NCBI GenBank assembly: GCA_023439045.1
Contig: JAEXOY010000013.1
Span: 45,842 to 109,841, forward strand
Direction: 5' to 3'
Source: Bacillota bacterium
GTDB lineage: Bacteria > Bacillota > Clostridia > Acetivibrionales > DSM-1351
Length of the DNA: 64,000 nucleotides
The notes beneath the pieces were generated by a model. The model did not search any database and was not told the DNA's origin. It saw only the letters and a program-made list of their open reading frames with translations. Within the stretch, counting starts at the first letter, position 1; every line of letters begins with the position of its first letter. Below are positions 18,064 to 25,915 of the stretch, one piece after another. The position numbers and the translations under genes are program-made.

Positions 18064-18855
18064 TTATAGATTTTGTACATTTTGAACATAGAAAACATTA
18101 TTTTCTATTTTACATATAAATACTGTTTCTCCTTGCTTAACTTTAGAACCATCAATATGCTTTGCTGGCCCTGAATGCCTGATGGAATTAACAGAATAAT
18201 TTATTGTACCAAAGCCATTTTCTAAAATATCAGAAATTACTTCTGCCCTCGTCCCAATCAGCTGTCCTCTAGAAACCTCTGAGCTGTTTTCACTTTTATA
18301 CAAGGGTACTGCCACAAACTTGTAAAGTAAGGTGGATACAAGAACAGCACTAACGAATGAAACTGCTAACACAATAAGCTCAATCCATTTAAAATATGTA
18401 GTGCCCAGAATTCCCAATCCTCCAAATACAGTTAGAAAGGAAACTGCTACAATGGGGTTAAGTAAAATTAAAAACTTTGACAGCACCGACTGTCCTGCAT
18501 GAGCCGTTTGATCATGTTCCATTGTCTGGGTTTCAGCATGAGCATGTTGGCCCGCATCAACATTATGTCCTCCATTTACAGAATTGGCTGTACCAACGTG
18601 ATGACCCGGTCCAACGTGATACCCAACATCAACCTTATGCCCAACATCAACGTGATGTCCTGCATCAACGTGGTGGCCTGCATCAACGTGATGTCCCGCA
18701 TCAAGATGAGTTCCATGATGCAATCCTCCTGCATCACCAGAATGTCCAACCCCCCCGTGATCCAGGTGTAGTGATCCCGAAATACCGCTGATAATTACAG
18801 AAACAACAGTATATAGCACTCCTACCCCAAAAACGACCAAATAGAAATAATACAT
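18064..18855 (-). CDS. NfeD-like membrane protein with His-rich repeat insert
   Basis: A 263-residue partner of the flotillin. The first helix (about 5-26) is followed by a low-complexity segment (about 30-123) rich in Gly-His-His-Val-Asp-Ala units, with 21 histidines within about 93 residues. Two or three helices follow (about 128-185), then a C-terminal OB-like NfeD domain (GQLIGTRAEVISDILENG; GSKVKQGETVFICKIENN). NfeD/YuaF proteins lack such an insert, which could bind Zn, Ni or Cu (inference). At DNA level the insert consists of 18-bp repeats (18610-18710). The ATG at 18855, preceded by GAGGGGG, is chosen over a TTG two codons earlier. Confidence 0.85.
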   Translation of the reverse strand: MYYFYLVVFGVGVLYTVVSVIISGISGSLHLDHGGVGHSGDAGGLHHGTHLDAGHHVDAGHHVDAGHHVDVGHKVDVGYHVGPGHHVGTANSVNGGHNVDAGQHAHAETQTMEHDQTAHAGQSVLSKFLILLNPIVAVSFLTVFGGLGILGTTYFKWIELIVLAVSFVSAVLVSTLLYKFVAVPLYKSENSSEVSRGQLIGTRAEVISDILENGFGTINYSVNSIRHSGPAKHIDGSKVKQGETVFICKIENNVFYVQNVQNL

Positions 18856-19017
18856 CTCCAACCCCCTCTCTCCTAGAATACTAACAATTCTACTGCATAT
18901 AGCATAAATAGTCCAACAACACCTATGTCAAACCCAGTTAATGTAGCATTGCTACATCCATTTAGGTTAATCTATATCTTCAGTTCTCATCGAATATCTC
19001 CCTATATCTTCGTCACG

Positions 19018-19794
19018 CTACGTCGCACGATATTTCCAATCAAAGTCATCATTATAGATCATTAGCTTGGTCATTCCACCATCTACCACTATATCCTGAG
19101 CATTAATAAAACTATTTCCTTCATCACATAAAAACATTACAGCATTTACAATATCAAGCGGAATTCCCACTCTTCCAGCCGTATGCTGTTGTCTGTCATT
19201 TTTAGAATGCTTACCTGAATATTTCTCGCCTTCATCAACATCAATCCAGCCTGGACTAACGCTATTGACTCTTGCCTTTCCTGCAAGACTAACAGCCAAT
19301 GCGTGGGTTAAAGAAAGAATTCCACCCTTTGCTGCAGAATAACTCTCGGTATCCATTTGTGACATTCTTGCTCGAGTGGAACATATATTGACAATGGAAG
19401 CATTCTCTGCAAGGTTATTCTTAAAAAGCTTGCAAAGCATATAGGGAGCAGTAATACCAATTCTCAACACATAGTTGAAGTCTTCATAACTGCAATCGGA
19501 TAAAATACCCTTTTTAGTAAGCATGGCATTGTTAATAATGTAATCTATATTTTTGTATTTATTAATAATCTGATTGGAAAAATCAATTAAAACTTGCTCT
19601 TCCGCTATATCCCCATAAAAGAAAACTGCTTCTCCGCCAGCATTCGTAATTTCCTGCTGCAAAAGCTGACCGCTTTTTTGATCAGTATCTATAAAAGCAA
19701 CCCGAGAACCTTTTTTTATGAACTGTTGTACCAGACACTTCCCTATTCCGTTAGCACCACCAGTAATAACACATACTTTATGTGTAAAGTTCAT
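19018..19794 (-). CDS. short-chain dehydrogenase/reductase
   Basis: A 258-residue Rossmann-fold oxidoreductase of the classical SDR family. It has the cofactor motif TGGANGIG (about 11-18), an acidic residue at the end of strand 2 (FIDTDQ, favouring NAD), an active-site Ser in NICSTRARM, the catalytic YSAAKGG and the post-catalytic VNSVSPGWI. Typical substrates are alcohols, sugars or 3-oxoacyl groups; this cannot be narrowed. The ATG at 19794 follows AAGGAG at 9 bp; the longer reading from an upstream TTG would run through that box. The gene is flanked by unrelated genes and is probably monocistronic. Confidence 0.9.
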   Translation of the reverse strand: MNFTHKVCVITGGANGIGKCLVQQFIKKGSRVAFIDTDQKSGQLLQQEITNAGGEAVFFYGDIAEEQVLIDFSNQIINKYKNIDYIINNAMLTKKGILSDCSYEDFNYVLRIGITAPYMLCKLFKNNLAENASIVNICSTRARMSQMDTESYSAAKGGILSLTHALAVSLAGKARVNSVSPGWIDVDEGEKYSGKHSKNDRQQHTAGRVGIPLDIVNAVMFLCDEGNSFINAQDIVVDGGMTKLMIYNDDFDWKYRAT

Positions 19795-20131
19795 CTGTTT
19801 AATCTCCTTAATAATCAAAATTCCTCAAAATAGTAGACATAAGATTCTGTACTAAGTATAGACTATTGTTAATATAAACTTCACTTAACCACCATATGGT
19901 GTTATAATGCGTTTAAACTTTGTAAATTCTCCTATTGATATTCACAATTTATGCTCTCGTTTAATTCATAACTATTATATATTATATCATTAACTTTAAC
20001 AGGAATATCTTATTATCATAATTTAGTACAAAAAAATTATCTCCTGATCCACTACAACTTCCTATCCATAAATTTCAAATTCTAATCAATTATACCAAAT
20101 AGTACCACACGTTTAAAGTAATATTCCTAGA
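19795..20131. other. intergenic region with a 12-bp palindrome
   Basis: 337 bp of AT-rich sequence between the SDR start and the GH3 stop. The only notable element is CACCATATGGTG at 19890-19901, a perfect palindrome overlapping a TATAAT-like box (19903-19908). It could be an operator, but no gene on the plus strand uses it and no -35 box is convincing. Confidence 0.35.
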
Positions 20132-22702
20132 TTAATTAATAATTCTCATCAACTGAGCTATGCCTTTGAAGAAATGTCCATTTCCAATATTAAGGATGGC
20201 TTTTGCTCTCTTTGCATTAATTAAGCCCCCTGATAGAAGAATCATGCTTTTTAAAGGAACAGTTACAGTACTTTCCATCATCATTTTGAAATTAGGATTA
20301 CTGTAATCCACACCTCCATTGTGCTTGCCTAAATAGAACTCAATTATCTTATAAAAAAGTCTCATAGCCAAACCACTATCTCGCATCTCAGCAATGGAAC
20401 TCGACATATCAAACTGTCCCTTAACCTTTTCTTTATATGGTTCAATCGTTCTTGATAATAACTTTGAAAAGTCCTGTCTGGTTGGGCGACCATCAAGAGA
20501 GTAGTACCAAGAGGGGGTGTCTTGTTCAATTGCGGTGACAGTGGCAGCACTGCTGTTTTGAGCGTAGCTGTCTGCTTGACTTGATATGCAATCTTGGCTT
20601 GCTATGCCTTCTTGGCTTGCAATTCCTTCTTGACTTGCAATGCCTTCTTGACTTGCAATGCCTTCTTGACTTGATATGCTTCCCTCAATTGTGCTATCTA
20701 TCTGCATAATACTGTCATCTTGATGGGTGCTAATATCAGAACTAATTTGATGAGTATAATAAATATCTCTGCTTGATGCTCCAAGCATTATTGAATAAGT
20801 ACCGTTTTGTACTGTCCATTCTTTGTTTTGCAAATTGTAATATGAAAAAGCTCTGTCATCTAAAGTTATATCAACCGTAGCCTCCTCCCCCTTTTTGAGC
20901 CAAACCTTCTCAAAGCCTTTGAGCTCTTTTTGTAAGCAGAAAACTCCGTCCTGCGGCTTTCCAACATAAAGCTGTATAACCTCTGCACCATCATAGTTTC
21001 CTGTATTTTTTACTGTTACACTAACCTTGATGTTTGGGAATTCTCCTATCACCTTGAAGTCTGAATAACTAAAGCTTGTGTAGCTAAGTCCAAAGCCAAA
21101 GGGAAATAACACATTCTTGTTAGCCTTGTCGTAATACCTGTATCCAACGTATATACTTTCACTGTACAAAGCCTGTTTTGGGTTTACTCCATAGGTGTCC
21201 GAACACACTACGTCACTATAGCAGGCAGGATAAGTCTCTGCTAGCTTTCCGCTAGGATTTGCTGTGCCAAAAATTATATCCGCTGCCGCAAGCCCTCCTG
21301 CCTGCCCCGGGAGATACATGTTGACCACTGCACTGACCTTGGATAGCCACGGCATTGTAACAGGAGCACCGCCGAGTAGCACGACAATGGTGTTTTTATT
21401 CTGAGCAGCAACCTCGTTAATTAGCGCATTATGGCTCTCTGGCATATCAAGCGAAGTTCTGTCAAAGCCCTCACTTTCAAAATCATCAGGTAATCCCGCT
21501 ACAACTATTGCTATATCAGCCTGTTTTGCAGCATTTGCTGCCTCAATCATCAATTCCATATTGGCCTTACTATTCTCATAGCCTTTATAAAATCTAAAAT
21601 CAGCGTTGTATTCTTTGAAACCATCGACGAAATTGGATAGCTTGGTAGGATTTATCCTTGAGCTGCCAGACCCCTGATATCTTATATCATTAGCCAAATC
21701 TCCTATAAGGGCTATCTTGACGTTGTTCTTGATAGGTAAAATGCTATCATCATTCTTGAGTAGCACAGCACTTTCACGAGCTACCTTTCTAGCTAGCTGG
21801 TGATGAGCCTCTACATCGTATTGACCCTTCTCTATATTTACAGTATCAAAAATAAGTGTAAGAAGGCGATCCACGCTTATGTCAATGTCGGACTCTGATA
21901 AACGTCCTGACCTGACTGCCTCAATAACACTTTTATCAAAGTGGCCATTGCTTCCAGGCATTTCTAAATCCATGCCAGCTTTAAACCCTTCTACTCTGTC
22001 ATTTGTAGCACCCCAATCCGAAATAACTACCCCATCAAAGCCCCATTCCTGCCTGAGTATGTCGGTTAATAAATACTTATTATCGCTACAATATGTACCA
22101 TTTAGCAAATTATATGCACACATAATAGTTTTGGGCTTTGCATTTTTGACAGCTATTTCAAATGCAGAAAGATATATTTCTCTAAGTGCTCTTTCATCAA
22201 CTACACTATCGGAGGTCAATCTTTGATTTTCCTGACTATTTGCAGCAAAATGCTTAAGTGATACTGCAACACCTTTGCTCTGAACAGCTAAAATCCATTG
22301 TGTTGCAAGCTCACCCGCTAAGAATGGGTCTTCGCTGAAGTACTCAAAATTCCTCCCGCACAAAGGATTCCTCTTTATATTAATGCCCGGTCCTAGAAGA
22401 ATGTTGGTCTGTTCCTGCAAACATTCATTGCCAAGAGCTATCCCCATCTCGTAAATTAAGTCTCTATCCCAGGATGAGCTGGTAGCGCATGCGGCAGGAA
22501 AGCAGGTAGATGGGCGGCTTTTGCTTATTCCAAGATGGTCTTCCTCATCTGCCTGCTTTCTCAATCCATGAGGACCATCATTCATCCATATAGACGGAAT
22601 GCCATATTCATCATACTTCTTGGTGCTCCAAAAACCTGCTCCAGAACAAAGTGCGACCTTGTCTTCAAGCTTCATCTTATCAATAATGCCCTGATATTTC
22701 AT
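20132..22702 (-). CDS. glycoside hydrolase family 3 beta-glucosidase with repeat insert
   Basis: An 856-residue cytoplasmic GH3 enzyme (no signal peptide), probably releasing glucose from cellodextrins. Domain order: (beta/alpha)8 barrel (about 5-290) with the substrate Arg/Lys-His region (SLKHFAANSQE) and the nucleophile Asp229 in VVISDWGAT; the alpha/beta sandwich domain (about 310-545); the FnIII-like domain (about 570-655, ending YSIMLGASSRDI). Residues 670-710 are a tandem EGIASQ repeat (18-bp units, 20577-20690). A C-terminal stretch of about 130 residues, including QDFSKLLSRTIEPY, resembles the tail seen in some clostridial and ruminal GH3 enzymes. The ATG at 22702 after GGTGGTG is chosen over a GTG four codons upstream. 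Confidence 0.92.
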   Translation of the reverse strand: MKYQGIIDKMKLEDKVALCSGAGFWSTKKYDEYGIPSIWMNDGPHGLRKQADEEDHLGISKSRPSTCFPAACATSSSWDRDLIYEMGIALGNECLQEQTNILLGPGINIKRNPLCGRNFEYFSEDPFLAGELATQWILAVQSKGVAVSLKHFAANSQENQRLTSDSVVDERALREIYLSAFEIAVKNAKPKTIMCAYNLLNGTYCSDNKYLLTDILRQEWGFDGVVISDWGATNDRVEGFKAGMDLEMPGSNGHFDKSVIEAVRSGRLSESDIDISVDRLLTLIFDTVNIEKGQYDVEAHHQLARKVARESAVLLKNDDSILPIKNNVKIALIGDLANDIRYQGSGSSRINPTKLSNFVDGFKEYNADFRFYKGYENSKANMELMIEAANAAKQADIAIVVAGLPDDFESEGFDRTSLDMPESHNALINEVAAQNKNTIVVLLGGAPVTMPWLSKVSAVVNMYLPGQAGGLAAADIIFGTANPSGKLAETYPACYSDVVCSDTYGVNPKQALYSESIYVGYRYYDKANKNVLFPFGFGLSYTSFSYSDFKVIGEFPNIKVSVTVKNTGNYDGAEVIQLYVGKPQDGVFCLQKELKGFEKVWLKKGEEATVDITLDDRAFSYYNLQNKEWTVQNGTYSIMLGASSRDIYYTHQISSDISTHQDDSIMQIDSTIEGSISSQEGIASQEGIASQEGIASQEGIASQDCISSQADSYAQNSSAATVTAIEQDTPSWYYSLDGRPTRQDFSKLLSRTIEPYKEKVKGQFDMSSSIAEMRDSGLAMRLFYKIIEFYLGKHNGGVDYSNPNFKMMMESTVTVPLKSMILLSGGLINAKRAKAILNIGNGHFFKGIAQLMRIIN

Positions 22703-22951
22703 ATCCAACACCACCCAATTTATTGTTATTTTTACAATAATATAATTTTACTTTAGTAGAAATCATATTTCAAGCTAATTGGCTGCACCAAAAGAGTTTG
22801 TATCTACTTGACTTGTCCGTGATTTATCAAGAAAACAAATGTATACTAAAGGAAGGATTACTAATGAATGTATTATTGATTTTAAACACCGAATTTGGGC
22901 CTATACAGTAAATAATGCTTGAATATACGTATTTTTTTTACAATTTGTGTA

Positions 22952-22980
22952 TTGAAATGTGAGAATATTAGGAGTATAAT
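22952..22980 (+). promoter_or_regulatory. sigma-A promoter of the M-box/corA transcript
   Basis: TTGAAA (22952-22957), a 17-bp spacer and TATAAT (22975-22980), ending about 20 bp before the conserved riboswitch core. Confidence 0.8.
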
Positions 22981-22994
22981 TGCTTTGTTAATTT

Positions 22995-23199
22995 AATTTC
23001 GTTAGGTGAGGCTCCGATACAGATACACGCTGCTGCCCGGAAACATCGAGAGATGCCAATGGGTCAACAGGTACTACCGAAATAAGGTTTTACTTAATGT
23101 AGCTGGATTAGGTATTCCAAAGCTGTATTGTGCTAAAACTCAACGAGTGAAGGATATAGTTATGCGCTGATTCCGTCACTCGTTGTGCACGGATTTTTT
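22995..23199 (+). promoter_or_regulatory. M-box (ykoK leader) Mg2+ riboswitch
   Basis: The conserved M-box core is easily read: GTTAGGTGAGGCTCC (23001-23015), GCTGCTGCCCGGAAACATCG (23029-23048), AGATGCCAATGGGTCAACAG (23051-23070). These match the Mg2+-sensing aptamer that precedes magnesium transporter genes in Firmicutes. An expression platform with a hairpin and T-tract follows (23141-23199), and the next large gene is corA, so high Mg2+ should cause termination (family knowledge). Confidence 0.95.
23141..23199 (+). terminator. riboswitch expression-platform terminator
   Basis: CAACGAGTGA (23141-23150) pairs with TCACTCGTTG (23176-23185), with outer GTGC/GCAC pairing, and a run of six T follows at 23194-23199. 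Confidence 0.85.
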
Positions 23200-23230
23200 A
23201 TTTGTTTAATTTTTAATTTGTTTATATTAT

Positions 23231-23295
23231 TTGTATTTTTTTATTGTATTTATTTATTGTATTTATTTATTGTATTTTTTTATTGTATTTTTTTA
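23231..23295 (+). repeat. five tandem 13-bp AT-rich units in the corA leader
   Basis: TTGTATTTWTTTA recurs five times with a strict 13-bp period between the riboswitch terminator and the corA start, leaving a U-rich leader segment. The variants differ only by T/A at one position. Confidence 0.85.
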
Positions 23296-23363
23296 TATGA
23301 TTGTATTTTTTGTTAATATAATTTTTTAACAGTACTTAATTTATATTTATGGGGGTGAATGGT

Positions 23364-23462
23364 ATGGATTGTGATCCTGGTGGTAGTTGCCACATACGAA
23401 GCTTTACATTATATCGGGGGTCTTTGTGTCATGCCATTTACCATAGTAGTAATAGCGTATGA
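23364..23462 (+). CDS. candidate 32-residue leader ORF upstream of corA
   Basis: A short open frame starting ATGGATTGTGATCC after a strong GGGGGTGA box (a second in-frame ATG lies at 23349). It would encode a 32-residue peptide beginning MDCDPGGSCHIRSF with three Cys and three His and no membrane segment. It sits between the M-box terminator and corA, ending 43 bp before the corA ATG. It could be a regulatory leader peptide or a chance frame; there is no family match that I recognise. Confidence 0.35.
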   Translation: MDCDPGGSCHIRSFTLYRGSLCHAIYHSSNSV

Positions 23463-23505
23463 CTTTATTGCCCTCTACTAAAATAATAGAAATGGGGGTA
23501 TTACT

Positions 23506-24435
23506 ATGCTTGAAATTTTTAAGACTATCAACAATGAGCTTGTGCCATCCGATGTCTTTGAAGATGGTGTTTGGGTAAATCTTATTAATCCAACCGAAGA
23601 TGAAATTAACAAAGTAAATAGTGCATTGGGTGTTGAAATGGACTTTCTTAAAGCAGCACTTGACGAAGAGGAACGTGCCCGTATAGAAAGCGATAATGGC
23701 CAAACCCTTATAATCGTGGATATTCCGATTATTGAGAGTGAAGGTAAAATGAATGTGTACACTACTATTCCTCTTGGCATAATACTTATTAAGCATGTCA
23801 TTATTACTGTGTGCTTAAAGCAGGAAACTCTGCTCAATGACTTTAAAAATAATAAGGTTAAGTCATTTCTTACCCAGTTTAAGACTCGCTTTGTTCTTCA
23901 GATACTTTACAAAAATTCAACGAGATATTTGCAATACCTAAAGCATATTGACAAGACCAGCGGTAGAATCGAGCAGGATTTGCATAAATCAATGAAAAAC
24001 AAAGAGCTTATTCAAATGCTAAAGCTTGAAAAGAGTCTTGTTTACTTTTCAACAGGCTTAAAAGCAAATGAAGTAGTACTTGAAAAGCTTATGAAGTATG
24101 AGCACATAAAGAATTATCCTGAAGATACTGAGTTGCTCGAGGATGTTATTATAGAAAACAAACAGGCCATAGAAATGGCCAATATATACAGCAGCATTCT
24201 ATCAGGAACAATGGACGCCTTTGCCTCCATTATTTCAAACAACCTGAATATAGTGATGAAATTTCTTACATCTGTTACCATTGTTATGGCTATTCCGACA
24301 ATGATTTCAAGCTTCTTTGGAATGAACGTCGCTATCCCATTATCAAGCCCATTTGCATTTTGGATAGTTGTGGTTATAGCAGTTGCCATGTGCGGAGTTG
24401 CAGGATTTGCACTATATAAGAAAAAGATGTTTTAA
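23506..24435 (+). CDS. corA: CorA-family magnesium transporter
   Basis: A 309-residue pentameric divalent-cation channel subunit. It has a large N-terminal cytoplasmic domain with long helices (EEERARIESDNGQTLIIVDI; KLEKSLVYFSTGLKANE) and two C-terminal transmembrane helices joined by the selectivity-filter loop with the invariant GMN (SFFGMNVAIPLS, about residue 270). The short Lys-rich C-terminus (LYKKKMF) is typical. The start follows ATGGGGGT. It is preceded by an M-box riboswitch, so the product is assigned to Mg2+ uptake regulated by cellular Mg2+. A hairpin terminator follows. Confidence 0.95.
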   Translation: MLEIFKTINNELVPSDVFEDGVWVNLINPTEDEINKVNSALGVEMDFLKAALDEEERARIESDNGQTLIIVDIPIIESEGKMNVYTTIPLGIILIKHVIITVCLKQETLLNDFKNNKVKSFLTQFKTRFVLQILYKNSTRYLQYLKHIDKTSGRIEQDLHKSMKNKELIQMLKLEKSLVYFSTGLKANEVVLEKLMKYEHIKNYPEDTELLEDVIIENKQAIEMANIYSSILSGTMDAFASIISNNLNIVMKFLTSVTIVMAIPTMISSFFGMNVAIPLSSPFAFWIVVVIAVAMCGVAGFALYKKKMF

Positions 24436-24446
24436 CGTACAAAAAT

Positions 24447-24536
24447 AAAAGCCTATAAATGTGCACCTCAAATAAAAGATGTAACTTATCTAACATTTGG
24501 GGTGCATGTTACTTACAAGGCTTTTTCAAGTTTACA
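24447..24536 (+). terminator. corA terminator
   Basis: AAAAGCCT (24447-24454) pairs with AAGGCTTTT (24527-24534), and an inner helix joins GTGCACC with GGGTGCAT. The run of T after the closing stem lies at 24532-24536. Confidence 0.75.
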
Positions 24537-24568
24537 TGATACTTATATCGACTATAGCATATTATGTT

Positions 24569-24793
24569 CTATCTTTCACGTAAAACGCCTGTTCCATCAT
24601 AGAAATTTTCGTCCGGTTTTCTCATTATACCTTGGCTATCACAAAACTCTTCATCTGCACGCCTTAGTATGCCAAGGTAATCAAAATAGTCTTCGCCAGG
24701 TTCTCGACTTATTCCTTCACTGTCTAAATATACTTCGCCCGGATTTCTTAATTGACCCTGACCATCAAAAAAACTTTCCTTAAGGGAATACAA
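24569..24793 (-). CDS. small protein made of 14-residue repeats
   Basis: A 74-residue frame consisting almost wholly of 4.7 copies of a 14-residue unit with pattern [FY]-x-D-x-x-G-x-x-R-x-P-x-E-x, for example YLDSEGISREPGED and FCDSQGIMRKPDEN. It is acidic, with no signal or membrane segment. The regular Asp-Gly turn pattern suggests a small beta-repeat fold, as in WG-type or beta-flower proteins; I do not recognise the family with certainty. The likely start is a TTG at 24793 behind GAGAGAG, an unusual but plausible start. Its 3' end lies close to the end of corA, which is convergent. Confidence 0.6.
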   Translation of the reverse strand: MYSLKESFFDGQGQLRNPGEVYLDSEGISREPGEDYFDYLGILRRADEEFCDSQGIMRKPDENFYDGTGVLRER

Positions 24794-24956
24794 AAAATCA
24801 TCACTCTCTCAAAACAAATTTTATGCATTTAATTATAACATAAATTGAACTAATAAAGAAATATTTTAACACTACTACTTTATTTGGTAATGAAATAAAA
24901 TATTCGTATTATTTAATATGCCTACAATTTTATATGCATAATAATTATATGCCTAT

Positions 24957-25140
24957 TATTTTAGCAATAATTATGGTATGGTTTAAATAGTCATATTAGA
25001 ATACTTACAGTATAGGTATATTAGTAATACTTATGGTATGGTTTAAAATAGTCATATTAGAATACTTACAGTATTGGTATATTAGCAATACTTATGGTAT
25101 GGCTTAAAATAGTCATATTAAAAATACTTACGGTTGGTTT
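24957..25140. repeat. three ~60-bp tandem repeats
   Basis: The unit TTAGCAATACTTATGGTATG plus GTTTAAAATAGTCATATTAG and AATACTTACAGTATTGGTAT recurs three times with a 60-61 bp period (starts near 24960, 25020 and 25081), the last copy decaying. It fills most of the 418-bp gap between two genes; nothing else is visible there apart from AT-rich sequence. Confidence 0.85.
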
Positions 25141-25211
25141 AAAATTTGGATATAATAAATCCATCCAATATGGTTTAAAATCACCTAAAAGTGTACAAAG
25201 GATTCTCTCAC

Positions 25212-25814
25212 ATGAACGAACAGTATTATGAAAAACTATTCAATATAAAAACAACTGGTGAACAAAAAGAATTTAATGAATCTTACCATTATCACATTTA
25301 TGAGCCTACTTCCTATGCTGCATTAGAAGCTTTGTGCAGTAGCTATAACTTTACACAAACAGATAGTATAGTTGACTTTGGGTGTGGTAAAGGCAGATTT
25401 AGTTTTTATATTAATTATTTTTACGAGTGTGAGATAACAGGCATTGAAATGAGCAGTTTTTTCTATAAGCAAGCAGAGAATAACTTGAAAGGCTATTCTA
25501 TAAAAAACGCAGCAAAAGCCAAAAAGAACAGATTTATTAATTGCTTAGCAGAAGAGTATGAAGTACCTCCTTGCACAAATAAGTTCTATTTCTTTAACCC
25601 ATTTTCAATGCAAATATTCTCTAAAGTGGTCAAAAATATTTTATTGTCAAAGGAAGAAAGTGAAAGAAGCATTGATATTATTTTGTACTATCCTTCTAAT
25701 GACTATATCCTTTATTTAGAGTCCACGTATCAGTTTCAACAAATAAAAGAAATACGTGTTCCTTGTCTATACAACAATGATGCTCGTCACAAATTCTTAA
25801 TTTATAATATATAA
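25212..25814 (+). CDS. SAM-dependent methyltransferase, class I
   Basis: A 200-residue Rossmann-fold protein. Motif I is SIVDFGCGKGRFSFYI (about 52-67), followed by an acidic motif II residue in ITGIEMSSF and a motif IV-like KFYFFNPFSMQIF, where an N/D-P-F replaces the common DPP. The substrate is unknown; small methyltransferases of this kind are often annotated only as hypothetical. The ATG at 25212 follows AAAGGA at 9 bp; an upstream in-frame GTG (25191) would precede this box. It is monocistronic, with 60-bp repeats upstream and a terminator downstream. Confidence 0.8.
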   Translation: MNEQYYEKLFNIKTTGEQKEFNESYHYHIYEPTSYAALEALCSSYNFTQTDSIVDFGCGKGRFSFYINYFYECEITGIEMSSFFYKQAENNLKGYSIKNAAKAKKNRFINCLAEEYEVPPCTNKFYFFNPFSMQIFSKVVKNILLSKEESERSIDIILYYPSNDYILYLESTYQFQQIKEIRVPCLYNNDARHKFLIYNI

Positions 25815-25848
25815 GTGAAGGTTCACAGCAGCCTTCACTCTTTTATTT
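25815..25848 (+). terminator. terminator after the methyltransferase gene
   Basis: GTGAAGG (25815-25821) pairs with CCTTCAC (25832-25838), then TCTTTTATTTT. It starts 1 bp after the stop codon. Confidence 0.85.
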
Positions 25849-25915
25849 TATAATGAAGGTGATTGGCTGACGGAATTTCTTATTGGGATATTACACCCGC
25901 AGATAACTATTCTTA

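Noticed and set aside
23001..23200. Cobalamin or c-di-GMP riboswitch
   Set aside because: The conserved blocks match the M-box and not the B12 box or GEMM; corA downstream agrees.
23404..23837. Two minus-strand frames opposite the start of corA
   Set aside because: They run antisense to the conserved corA coding sequence, with no ribosome binding site or family similarity.
22500..25200. CRISPR-like interpretation of the tandem arrays (13 bp and 60 bp)
   Set aside because: The units are contiguous without spacers and no cas genes are present.
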